Shown here: piece by piece, positions 1 to 7,900 of the stretch | How the letters are laid out: each line of letters starts with the position of its first letter | How positions within the stretch are numbered: the first letter of the stretch is position 1 | DNA from: Magnetococcales bacterium | GTDB taxonomy: Bacteria; Pseudomonadota; Magnetococcia; Magnetococcales; DC0425bin3 | Assembly: GCA_015229045.1 (NCBI GenBank) | Contig: JADGCJ010000064.1 | Span: 1-17,829, forward strand | Reading direction: 5' to 3' | Length of the DNA: 17,829 nt | Translations under genes and position numbers: made by a program | Notes under the pieces: generated by a model | What the model was told of the DNA's origin: nothing | What the model saw: only the letters and a program-made list of their open reading frames with translations | The model's database searches: none

Positions 1-46
1 CGCCGTTGCCGCCCCATCCGCCGTTGCCGCCCCAGCCGCCGCCGCC

Positions 47-133
47 CTAGGGAGCACCGCCCCAGCCGCCGCCGCCATAGGGAGCACCGCCCCAGCCGCC
101 GCCATAGGGTCCGCCGCCCCAGCCATTGCCCCA
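47..133 (-). repeat. 27/30-bp coding minisatellite in the sulfur globule-like gene
   Basis: Tandem units encode YGGGGWGGAP (10 codons) and YGGGWGGAP (9 codons). The Tyr codons lie at 104-106 and 77-79, and the next expected one, 30 bp further at 47-49, is TAG. Neighbouring units are otherwise nearly identical, which favours slippage and gene conversion with the paralogue next door. Confidence 0.75.
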
Positions 134-307
134 GCCATTACCGCCGCCCCAACCGTTGCCGCCCATGTTGAAGCTCATGGATCCGGAACCGTTGCCATTG
201 CCGAAAGGACCACCACCACCCCACCAGGCAGCGGCATCCGAGGCGAGCGTCATTGCCGCAAAGCCCAGCACCGCCGCGATGGCGAGTGCATTCAGGGATT
301 TTTTCAT
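47..307 (-). CDS. Sulfur globule-like Gly/Trp/Asn-rich secreted protein, apparently interrupted by TAG in its repeat
   Basis: A small protein of 86 residues as read. It has a signal peptide (MKKSLNALAIAAVLGF, then a cut after ASDAAA), followed by WWGGGGPFGNGNG and Gly-Trp-Asn repeats ending in YGGGGWGGAP units. Short length, a signal followed directly by WWGG, and extreme Gly/Trp content without Cys match sulfur globule envelope proteins of the CV1/CV2 type, which coat periplasmic sulfur inclusions. I chose the ATG at 307 rather than the one at 331 because GGAGA lies about 8 bases upstream and the signal starts there. The stop at 47-49 is odd: it sits where the preceding two repeat units carry Tyr (TAT), and the frame continues after it as GGGGWGGNGGWGGNG up to base 1. 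The gene is therefore either truncated by a nonsense change or mis-sequenced, and its ancestral end lies outside the window. It is 64 bp downstream of a paralogue and probably co-transcribed with it. Family assignment rests on composition and architecture, not on a search. Confidence 0.7.
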   Translation of the reverse strand: MKKSLNALAIAAVLGFAAMTLASDAAAWWGGGGPFGNGNGSGSMSFNMGGNGWGGGNGWGNGWGGGPYGGGWGGAPYGGGGWGGAP

Positions 308-371
308 TGGGTATTTCTCCGTAGTTGTCAAGGTTGAACAAAAAATCTATCGGGAGGTGGTCGTCTGTTTG

Positions 372-683
372 TTACCAGCCCCAGGGGCCGCCCCAGGGGC
401 CACCCCAGCCGTTGCCCCAGCCGTTACCCCAGCCGCCATAGGGTCCGCCGCCCCAGCCATTGCCCCAGCCGTTACCCCAGCCGTTGCCGTAATAGGGTCC
501 GCCGCCCCAGCCGTAACCATCGTTCCAGCCGTTACCCCAGCCGCCTCCGCCCATCGAGAGGCTGAAGTTGCCGTTCCCGCCACCGAAGGGACCGCCCCAC
601 CACGCATCCGCCTGATTCGCCGCTGTCAAGGCCGTGCCAGCGACCAGCGTAGCCAAAGCCAAAATGCGAAGGTTCTTTTTCAT
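372..683 (-). CDS. Sulfur globule-like Gly/Trp/Asn-rich secreted protein
   Basis: 103 residues. A signal peptide (MKKNLRILALATLVAGTALTAANQADA) is followed immediately by WWGGPFGGGNGNFSLSMGGGG and then by WGNGWGNGW, GGGPYYGNG and GGGPYGG units, ending GPWGGPWGW. The mature part contains no Cys. It shares the WWGG(G)PFG(N/G)GN start and the repeat vocabulary with the gene downstream, so the two are tandem paralogues. Known Sgp proteins are small, secreted, Gly- and aromatic-rich and form the protein envelope of sulfur globules; this one fits that description, but other structural or matrix roles cannot be excluded. AGGAG precedes the ATG at 683 by about 9 bases, so the start is well supported. 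A candidate promoter lies at 710-738. Like two larger proteins of this cluster it ends in a Trp-rich tail with a terminal Trp. Confidence 0.75.
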   Translation of the reverse strand: MKKNLRILALATLVAGTALTAANQADAWWGGPFGGGNGNFSLSMGGGGWGNGWNDGYGWGGGPYYGNGWGNGWGNGWGGGPYGGWGNGWGNGWGGPWGGPWGW

Positions 684-709
684 GGAATCTTTCTCCTTGA
701 TTTTGATGA

Positions 710-738
710 ATTTTAACCTAAAGCATTAAGTTTACGAA
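710..738 (-). promoter_or_regulatory. Candidate promoter for the two sulfur globule-like genes
   Basis: On the minus strand, TTCGTA (733-738) and TAAAAT (710-715) are separated by 17 bp. The -10 box matches the sigma70 consensus at 5 of 6 positions, the -35 box only weakly. Transcription would start near 703, about 20 bases before the ATG, leaving just enough room for the AGGAG site. The whole 684-801 stretch is clearly AT-richer than the genes around it. Confidence 0.4.
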
Positions 739-801
739 CACAAACGCCCTTATCATCTATACACGAATGGATAAACTGCAACTCATCGGATGCACACACT
801 T

Positions 802-1593
802 TCACCAAAACCAGGATCCGCCTCCCCAGCCCCAGGGTGCGCCCGAGAACGGATCCAGACCCTGCCAGCGACCTCGACCCGGTTGGAACCAGCCGTTACC
901 CTGCTGCCAGGAGTCATGCACGAGGGGATCGATCGGATCGACCCCCCACGCCCCCCAGCCGGGAGCTGCGTAGGGAGATCCCCAAACGGGGTATCCACTC
1001 CCGTAGCCATCCAGGTCAGGTACCTGGTACCCGCCCCAGGGGTCGTAGAGATAGGGATCGTATCCGTAGCCACGGTACCCCGTGTACCCGCGATAGGGCA
1101 CACCACCTCCCCAGGGGTCATAGTTGGGAACCGTGTATCGATGCCGTTCCCGTTCCCACTCCTGTTCTTCCATTCTGTCGCGGTTATCGCTGCGGGGGCG
1201 CCTTGCGTGAGGGGTGCGCTCGTCATCGTCGCTCCCGAACCGGCCCGTATCGCGGTAGCGAGGTGGTTCGCGATCGCCATACTCCTGACGAAAACCACCC
1301 GGGTGGCTCGAGGGGTACCCTGACCTTTCGTCCGGGCGACCCTGACCGTACCTCTCCGTGGGGGCATTGGTTTCATGGGAAGAGTTTTTATCCATTTCAT
1401 CCATGAACGAGCCCATGAAGCGGCCAAAGCGTCGTCCCAGTTTGTCATCACCACCGCTGCCACGATTGTTTCCCGACGCCGCCTCCGGGTAGGGAGACCC
1501 CCGCCCCTCCCCGGCGATCGATTCTCCCTGCACCAGCCAGGTAACGATCGAGAGAGTGATCGGAGCGTAAAAAAAGATTCGTCGAACCATCAT
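802..1593 (-). CDS. Secreted Trp/Tyr/Gly-rich protein with charged middle, unknown family
   Basis: 263 residues. The N-terminus has a hydrophobic signal (IFFYAPITLSIVTWLVQG, likely cut near SIAG). It is followed by a strongly charged Arg/Asp/Glu/Ser section (about residues 30-150) and then an aromatic Gly-rich C-terminal half with YDPWGG, GYTGYRGYGYDPYLYDPWGG, PGWGAWG and a final WGWGGGSWFW. There is no Cys anywhere. Composition and position next to the sulfur globule-like genes suggest a larger globule-associated or surface matrix protein, but I recognise no domain. The start is ATG ATG at 1593/1590; GAGG lies almost against the first, so the second (1590) is better spaced. It is separated from the next gene upstream by about 600 bp and from the globule-like pair by about 120 bp, so it may be its own transcript. 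Confidence 0.65.
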   Translation of the reverse strand: MMVRRIFFYAPITLSIVTWLVQGESIAGEGRGSPYPEAASGNNRGSGGDDKLGRRFGRFMGSFMDEMDKNSSHETNAPTERYGQGRPDERSGYPSSHPGGFRQEYGDREPPRYRDTGRFGSDDDERTPHARRPRSDNRDRMEEQEWERERHRYTVPNYDPWGGGVPYRGYTGYRGYGYDPYLYDPWGGYQVPDLDGYGSGYPVWGSPYAAPGWGAWGVDPIDPLVHDSWQQGNGWFQPGRGRWQGLDPFSGAPWGWGGGSWFW

Positions 1594-2202
1594 GCCTCAT
1601 GAAACTGGCTGAACCTGGAGATGCTGGTGACCGCTCGTCGCGCGCATCCAGCGCAGCCTGCATCTCCTGGCGATCCATCCCCTCTTCCGGGCGGAGATCC
1701 CCAGACCATGCCCACCTGAGCATCATCCCTGCCTGCTTATCACAAGCGACATAAGACCACAAGGCCCCATAGACACCCAAAACCCCGGCATTCCACAAGA
1801 CTTCGTGCGTACGACAGGTTCCGGCGAGTATTGATCGATCCATATCCATCCACATTTTTCTGTCTCCGGCTTCCATGTTTGCCAATCCGATCCGGCATGT
1901 GATTTGACTGCCTGACAGACACTTCCTGCTTGACGACGTAAACGGGATATACCTGATCTGGACGAGAGCGGCCTGCTCCCCCTGTTCAATCCATCCTTCA
2001 ACCTGATCCTGTCTTATTCTGGAACAACCGGCGTCCAATGCCAAGAAAATTATTGTAAATTCGCCGATACAAAAACTCGATGTTGCTGGATTTTCCTGTC
2101 CCGTTCCTTGAATCTGTTGCCAGATTGTTACATGAACATCGATCGGCAATGACCAGCAATAAGGAGTTTACGCCATTTTTTTCAACTCTCTTTCAATCCG
2201 TT
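1594..2202. other. 609-bp AT-richer gap with a doubtful open frame
   Basis: No confidently assignable gene. On the minus strand one frame stays open from 2149 to 1448, running into the start of the downstream gene. It reads in part QVEGWIEQGEQAALVQ and later LRPEEGMDRQEMQAALDARD, both with coding-like third positions, but the segments between them look random and no good ribosome site precedes the first ATG (2149). It could be a decayed small gene, a frameshifted gene or chance. An AT-rich patch near 2045-2075 contains TACAAT on the minus strand and could hold a promoter for the downstream gene, with no convincing -35 box. The plus strand shows nothing. Confidence 0.35.
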
Positions 2203-2212
2203 TCACGGATTG
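2194..2212. other. 7-bp perfect inverted repeat at a stop codon
   Basis: CAATCCG-TTTCA-CGGATTG, with the stop codon of the DUF4412-like gene (TGA, 2203-2205) in the loop. It marks the end of the Block B genes. In the direction of transcription no run of T follows, so it is not a classic intrinsic terminator; it may stabilise the 3' end of the transcript. Confidence 0.4.
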
Positions 2213-2871
2213 GTTCCAGGGGTGGGAGAGGTGACATTGGGCAGGATGATTTGTTGGTAGTCTCCAGGAATTTTAAAAAGTTCGGAATTTTGTGTCTCTT
2301 CGCGAATGTCGGTCAGCTGCACCAATCCGCCATCATGATACTGTTCCTTGATGGCGATTTGCAGACGCGGATCGATCCACAGATGGGTACTCTCTTGCGC
2401 CCCTTGCGGGTTGTTATAGGTGATGTGCCAGTGTTGGGTATCGCGGTTGTTGATGCGCTCGTTACCCACGCGGCGGCAGGAAAAGTTTTTGTCCGTCTGG
2501 CATGGACTGGCCGCCTCATCCGGCAGAGGGGGACGGCTGGATCTCGATCCTTGCTGTTTAAGATAGGCTTTCCTGTCTGGAAAGAGGATCCACACTTCGT
2601 TGGTTTCAGTGTGGAAAATAACGCGCAGCGCCTGATTTTGTACATGGCTCTCGGTGCGAATGGCACGCGAACCTACATACATCATGCCGTTGTTGGACCG
2701 GCTGGCGTCAGCAGGATGGGTACGGGTGACGCGCGCGGAGAACTCGACAGAGACAGAGGTGGCAGGCGATGCCGCCAGTACCAAAGACGCGGCCAACATC
2801 GTCACACCTGCGGACAGACCCCGGACAAGGTGCGAGGGCGCAACATATTTCGGAGACGCGTCAGTATTCAC
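2203..2871 (-). CDS. DUF4412-like periplasmic protein (LolA-like fold)
   Basis: 222 residues from the GTG at 2871. A signal peptide ends near LAASPATSVS. The rest reads like the DUF4412 family: an N-terminal VEFSARVTRT strand, GMMYVGSRAIRTE, an aromatic strand with EVWILFPDRKAYL, a short Cys-containing loop (SPCQTDKNFSCRRVG), HLWIDPRLQIAIKEQ, and a closing ELFKIPGDYQQI. These proteins are usually periplasmic, with a half-barrel resembling LolA that could hold a lipid tail; no ligand is known here. The GTG overlaps the TGA of the upstream gene (GTGA), which argues for translational coupling; TTG at 2874 is the alternative. As last gene of the RND-containing unit it may handle a lipid or protein moved by that system. 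The family call is made by eye and fairly sure; the role is unknown. Confidence 0.7.
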   Translation of the reverse strand: MNTDASPKYVAPSHLVRGLSAGVTMLAASLVLAASPATSVSVEFSARVTRTHPADASRSNNGMMYVGSRAIRTESHVQNQALRVIFHTETNEVWILFPDRKAYLKQQGSRSSRPPLPDEAASPCQTDKNFSCRRVGNERINNRDTQHWHITYNNPQGAQESTHLWIDPRLQIAIKEQYHDGGLVQLTDIREETQNSELFKIPGDYQQIILPNVTSPTPGTNP

Positions 2872-3611
2872 CAACGACCCCAGCGAAATGGATCACCCCA
2901 GCCGCCCGGTCCACCCAGGCCCAACTCGTTCCCCGGGTATTCCGGGTAGGACTCCCCGTTTGGATTGCGCCCATAGTTGCCGCCATAGCCCCAGGGGGAG
3001 CTGTCATATCGTCCATAGCCAGGTCCAAAACGGTCATCGTAACCGCGTCCCGGGGAGGAGGGAGACCACTCCCGTTCGTCGTAGCGCCCCCGGCGTTCAT
3101 CTCCGTAACGCCCCGGGCGTTCGTCCCCATAGGCGGCATCACGGTCGGGGGCGTAATAGCCTCCCGGTGGCGGAGTCTCGCGGCGGTACTCGTCGTGGGC
3201 GTTGCCCCGGGGGTAGGGTGGAGGGGCGTAGCCGTCCCGGGAAGGGGGTTCCCAGCCGGGGGGCTGGCCATAGGGCAAGTTGTGCGGGGAGTCTGGTTGA
3301 TAACCACGCGGAACCTCACCCCAGGGGCGCTCTTTTGGGCTGCGATCAGGGGCACGGGGTGCGTCACGCGACGACTGTCTGCGTTCCGGGTAGGTTTGGC
3401 TCTCCGGGCGCTTCTGTTCTTGCGGATGGCGGACATAGTTGTCGCCATACCACTCCCAATTTTTTTCGCGTTCCGATCCTTGGGCATAGAGTTCCGATCG
3501 TGGCGCCTGGGCACAGGCAGCCGTGCTGAACGACATCACCCCCGTCAGGGTGGCCGCTGCCAGGGTCATCGTTGACAGCGAGAGAAAACGGGTCTTGTTC
3601 ATGCGTTCCAT
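2868..3611 (-). CDS. Secreted Tyr/Arg/Gly/Pro-rich low-complexity protein
   Basis: 247 residues. A signal peptide (MNKTRFLSLSTMTLAAATLT, cut after ACA) is followed by a Pro/Arg/Glu-rich section and then YGDERPGRYGDERRGRYDEREW and GYDDRFGPGYGRYDSSPWGYGG blocks, ending GGWGDPFRWGRW. The only Cys is in the signal, so the mature protein has none. No known domain is visible; it is probably disordered and Tyr/Arg-rich. Two starts are possible, 3611 and 3602, because GGAACGCAT is duplicated across the ribosome-site region (CAGGAACGC-ATG-GAACGC-ATG). It begins 30 bp after the upstream Pro/Gly-rich gene and overlaps the next gene by 4 bp, so it belongs to the same operon. Alternating positive and negative charges with many Tyr suggest a sticky matrix or coat component, which is inference. 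Confidence 0.65.
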   Translation of the reverse strand: MERMNKTRFLSLSTMTLAAATLTGVMSFSTAACAQAPRSELYAQGSEREKNWEWYGDNYVRHPQEQKRPESQTYPERRQSSRDAPRAPDRSPKERPWGEVPRGYQPDSPHNLPYGQPPGWEPPSRDGYAPPPYPRGNAHDEYRRETPPPGGYYAPDRDAAYGDERPGRYGDERRGRYDEREWSPSSPGRGYDDRFGPGYGRYDSSPWGYGGNYGRNPNGESYPEYPGNELGLGGPGGWGDPFRWGRW

Positions 3612-3641
3612 GCGTTCCTGGCAACCGTGGTCTTCGCAACA

Positions 3642-4940
3642 TTAATTGCCATAGCCGGACCCCGGACCAGGATACCCCTGGGGAGCGGGGGCAGCCCCCG
3701 GATAGCCATCCTGGGGTGCGGGATAGCCACTATAGGCGGGCCGTTGGCCACCACCCGGGCCACGCTCCGGTGCAAAGGAGGAATCCTCATTGGCCCGGCC
3801 CGGATTCCAGGGGCGTCCGCCATAACCAGGCCCCGGGTTGCCGCGCCACGGCTGGTTACCGTATCCCGCTGGTGGTGTGTTGCCATAGGCTGCCGGGTTT
3901 CCCGGAGGGGGGCCATAGCTGTTGCGGCGCGACGGGTCCGATTGTATCCCCTCTTCCTCGGGGGAAGAAGGGTATCCCGCTCCCTCACCTCTTCCTGGCC
4001 CATACCCCGGTGGGGGGGTCGGATTGCCATACCCGGGCGGAGGGAGCTGATTGCCGTATCCGGGCGGAGGGAGCTGATTGCCGTATCCGCCGGGATAGGG
4101 TTGGCCGCCGTAGGGTCCACCTGCCTGTCCGCGAGTCCCCCATCCCGGAGGCGCTCCGCCAGGAGAGGAGCCATAACCCGACCCCCACGGACTCCGGGAG
4201 GGGACGTAGGGTCCGCCTGAGTTGGGTGGGCCATCCCAGTTGCCCTGGGGTGTGCTGCCGGGGGGCGGTCCTGCATCGCCCGGTGACCGGGTTGGTTGAT
4301 CCGGCCCGGCCTGGTTCGGGTTCATGCCCGGCTGCCAGTTGCCACGTCTGCCATAGGGCGCCGGGTAGCGATTCTGCCCATTGCCGGAGGGGGGGTAGGG
4401 GGGGGCGTTCATGTCCGGCGCATCCGGATTGCCTTGCTGGTCCAGCATATCGGGTGGTGGGGCATCCCAGCGGTAGGCGGGTCCGGATGATCCTCCCTGG
4501 CCCTGGCCGGAACCGGGAAAGGGGGCTGCTCCGCGCATCGACCCGTCGCCAAAACGCTCCGCTTCGGGTCGGCCGTCGGGTCGGGTGGCAGGGGGGGCAG
4601 GGATCGGACGGTCAGCACTTTTGGTCTGATCTGGCGCCGATCCGGAGGAGAAGGGGGAGCGGCTTGGTGCATCGAGCTTTTTGTTGTCGCCCTTTTTTTC
4701 TCCCAGAGCCGTTCCCGGACCTCGCTCCTGGGGAAATCCCATGCGTTTGAAGTCCGGCTGCAGGGCAGACGATCCCCCCGACTCGGAGAGCTTGCCGGGT
4801 GCGATGGCCGGAGCTGACCAGGTCGACTCCTCGGCGCTCCAGACCATGGTCTGGCTCCCCGCGACAATCAACAAGGCACCCAGGCCCACAAGAGAGTGGC
4901 AGGACCGGCTACGGACGCGAGGGGAGAGGCGCATGGGCAT
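3642..4940 (-). CDS. Secreted Pro/Gly/Tyr/Asn-rich repeat protein
   Basis: 432 residues. An Arg-rich N-terminus and hydrophobic signal (LVGLGALLIVAGSQTMVWSA) precede a mature chain dominated by Pro, Gly, Tyr, Asn and Gln. It contains YGNQLPPPG repeated twice, then a PTPPPGYG variant, plus many GYPG, PYGG and GPPP words, and ends GSGYGN. The one Cys lies in the signal. No enzymatic domain is visible. Compositionally it resembles elastic or phase-separating GYP-rich sequences (for example annexin A7/A11 N-termini), a similarity of composition rather than homology. The ATG at 4940 shares a base with the TGA of the RND gene (TGATG) and has no clear ribosome site, so translation is probably coupled to the pump; a GTG directly upstream (4943) and an ATG at 4934 are alternatives. 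The coupling is the strongest link between the pump and the low-complexity proteins. Confidence 0.7.
   Translation of the reverse strand: MPMRLSPRVRSRSCHSLVGLGALLIVAGSQTMVWSAEESTWSAPAIAPGKLSESGGSSALQPDFKRMGFPQERGPGTALGEKKGDNKKLDAPSRSPFSSGSAPDQTKSADRPIPAPPATRPDGRPEAERFGDGSMRGAAPFPGSGQGQGGSSGPAYRWDAPPPDMLDQQGNPDAPDMNAPPYPPSGNGQNRYPAPYGRRGNWQPGMNPNQAGPDQPTRSPGDAGPPPGSTPQGNWDGPPNSGGPYVPSRSPWGSGYGSSPGGAPPGWGTRGQAGGPYGGQPYPGGYGNQLPPPGYGNQLPPPGYGNPTPPPGYGPGRGEGAGYPSSPEEEGIQSDPSRRNSYGPPPGNPAAYGNTPPAGYGNQPWRGNPGPGYGGRPWNPGRANEDSSFAPERGPGGGQRPAYSGYPAPQDGYPGAAPAPQGYPGPGSGYGN
4035..4088 (-). repeat. Perfect 27-bp tandem duplication encoding YGNQLPPPG
   Basis: Two identical 27-base units (4035-4061 and 4062-4088) lie next to a diverged third copy towards lower coordinates (about 4008-4034). 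The unit is nine codons long, so copy-number change keeps the frame. Confidence 0.85.
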
Positions 4941-7900
4941 CACTTTGGCGCAAGGGGTTTCAGACGGATGCCGCGCCTTTTCTGGGCGGCGTTGCCGGTG
5001 GCTGAGTCATCTGTCTCAGGCGCATCGCTACTGTCAGGGGCGGGTTCCTGCTCAGGATCGGCAGAGGTTGGCACGGCGGAAGCAGCCGCGCCGACCTTCT
5101 CTTCAGGTTCCGAAGACGGGACTGCCGGAGAGGTGTTCGATGAACGCGCGGCGACGGGTTCGGCTGTCGGGGGCGGAGAGGCCGGGGGTTCGGTCGCGGA
5201 TGTCGCGGCATCGGGCGCACTCTCCCTGGTCCGGGACGGAATCTCCTCGGTCTGGGCTGGAGACTCCTCCTCCGAGGTGGGTTTGACCGCCGGTTTGCCG
5301 GGAGCATTCATGCGCTCCAGAAAGGCTTTGGCCTTGGAGAGGCGTTTTTCGCGGTTTTTCTCCTCGATCCGCTTGAGAACCCGCTCTTCGTGAAAATCCT
5401 CGGCGCTGGGAATGAGGGGCATACCTGGAGGAGGGACCGTCGCGGGGTCCGGTTTGACAAAGGCGCTCTCGGCGCTGATGCACCCCAGGGGAATCACCAG
5501 GAGAGTCAACAGGGTCGAGATCAACACTCCGAACAGCAGGGAGATGGCCATGCCCTGGAAGATAAAGTCCGTCAGAATGACCGATGAACCGGCCACCAGG
5601 GCAAAAGCGGTGATCAGGATGGGCCGGGTGCGCGCCTTGCAGGCCAGGATGACGGCGTCACGGACCGGGACTCCTTTGAGAATCTCCTGCTGGGTAAAAT
5701 CCACAAGCAGAATGGAGTTGCGCACGATGATGCCGGCCAGAGCGATGAAACCGATCATCGAGGTGGCGGTAAACTTGGCGTTCATCAGCCAGTGACCCGG
5801 CACGATGCCGATCAGGGTCAGGGGGATGGGAGCCATGATGATCGCCGGCAGCATGAAATTGCCGAACTCCCACACCACGAGCATGTAGATCAACACCAGC
5901 GCGGCACCGAAGGCCAGACCCATGTCGCGGAAGGTCTCGTAGGTGACGGTCCACTCGCCGGTCCACTCGAAGGCCGAACGGGAGGAGGATTCCGGCGGCC
6001 CCATGAAATAGCCAGTCATTTTGACGCCATCGGGGGTGGTGTAGCCTTGCAGCATCCTGTCCACCTCCAGCATGGCATAGATGGGGGCATCCAGGGCACC
6101 CTCCACCTCGCCGGTGACAAACTCGACGGGGCGCAAATCCTTGTGAAAAATGATCGGATCCTGTTGATCCTTGACGAAACGTCCCAGCTCGCCGAGCGGA
6201 ATGGAGCTCCCCGCAGGGGTGGAGATGGGCAGGTCGGTCAGGCTGGTGATCTGGGCGCGAATCTCCAGGGGGACCTGGATCATGATGTAGGTCGGTTCCA
6301 GAACCCGGGCCCGTTTGACGTCGCCCAGTCGTGCGCCGCCCATGGCCATCGAGAGGTTGCGGTTGATGGCATCCACCGATACGCCACGCCGCACGGCCTT
6401 TTCCGTATCCACTTCAAAACGCCAGATCTCGAAGGGTGCCTGCATATAGTTGTTCGAGTCGACGATGAATTGGGCCTTTTTGAAAAACTCCGTCATGCGG
6501 GTGGTGACGGCTTTCCGGGTGGCGGCATCCGGTCCGGTCACTTCGGCGACCACCGATTGCAAAACCGGCGGGCCTGGGGGCATCTCCACCACTTCGATGT
6601 GGGCACCGGCAGCGTCGGCCAGCGGGGTGAGCAGGTGCCGGGCGACGATGGCCAACTGGTGACTGGTGCGTTTTCTCTCGCTCTTGTGTTTGAGCTGGAC
6701 CTGGATATCCCCCTGCCAGGGTTCGCGGCGCAGATAGTAATGCCGCACCATGCCGTTGAAGTTGAAGGGCGATGCCGTGCCGGCATAGGTTTGCAGGGCG
6801 GTGATTTCGGGAATCTCCTTGCGCAGGAGTTCGGTCATGCGCTGGATCAGGTTGGCTGTCTTGGGCAGGGCGGTTCCCTCGGCCATGTTGACCACGACAT
6901 TGAACTCGGGCTTGTTGTCGAGGGGCATGATCTTGACTGCCACATCCTGGGTGTAAAACAGCAGCATGCAGGCAAAAAAGACCGCGATCATGCCCAGGAG
7001 AAAGCCATAGCCCTTGACCTTGGAGTCCACCAGGGCCGGAATGACGGTACGATAGAAGCGTTCCAGCTTTTGGGTTTGGGAGTGTTCCTTCTCCGAGTGG
7101 ATATGCAGGGTGCGCAGGCTGGGTTTGATCAGTTGCGTCAGCCAGGGGGTGAAGATGAAGGCAGCCAGCAGGGAGAAGAGCATGGCCACCGAACCCAGGG
7201 CCGGGATCGGTTCCATGTAAGGCCCCATCATGCCACGGACAAAGCCCATGGGCAGCAGCGCGGCAATGACCGTGAAGGTGGCCAGAATGGTCGGATTGCC
7301 CACCTCCCGCACCGCATCCACCGAGACGACGCTGCAGCAGGTATCCTCCATGAGCCAGCGTCGGTAGATGTTTTCGACGACGACGATGGCGTCATCGACC
7401 AGGATGCCGATGGAGAAGATCAAGGCAAAGAGGCTCACCCGGTCGATGGTGTATTTCATGATCCAGGCGGCAAACACCGTCATCACGATCACCACCGGAA
7501 TGACGATCAGGGTGACCAGGGCCGGGCGCATCCCCAGCGAGAACCAGACCAGAAGCGTCACCGCCAGCGTGGCGACGCACAGCTTGAAGAGAAGCTCGTT
7601 GACCTTTTCGTTGGCGGTCTCCCCGTAGTTGCGGGTGACCGAGACGTTGACGTTGGTGGGGATCAGACGACCTTTCAGCTCCTCGACCTTGGCCAGGATA
7701 TCCTTGGCCACGGTGACGCCATTGGCCCCCTTTTTCTTGGCGATGGCGATGGTCACGGCAGCGGAACCATCGGCTTTGACGGCCTTCTCCTTGGCAGCCG
7801 GGCCGGTATAATACTGCACGATCTGTTTGGTCTCTTCCGGACCGGAAATGACCCGGGCCACGTCGCCCACATAGACAGGCACCCCCTGGTGGGTACCCAC

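Noticed and set aside
126..716. Plus-strand Pro/Ala/Val-rich frame opposite the sulfur globule-like genes
   Set aside because: It is the complement of Gly/Trp repeats; the minus frames have signal peptides and ribosome sites, this one has neither.
2194..2212. Inverted repeat considered as an intrinsic terminator
   Set aside because: The stem is followed by a purine-rich stretch in the transcript, not by T residues.
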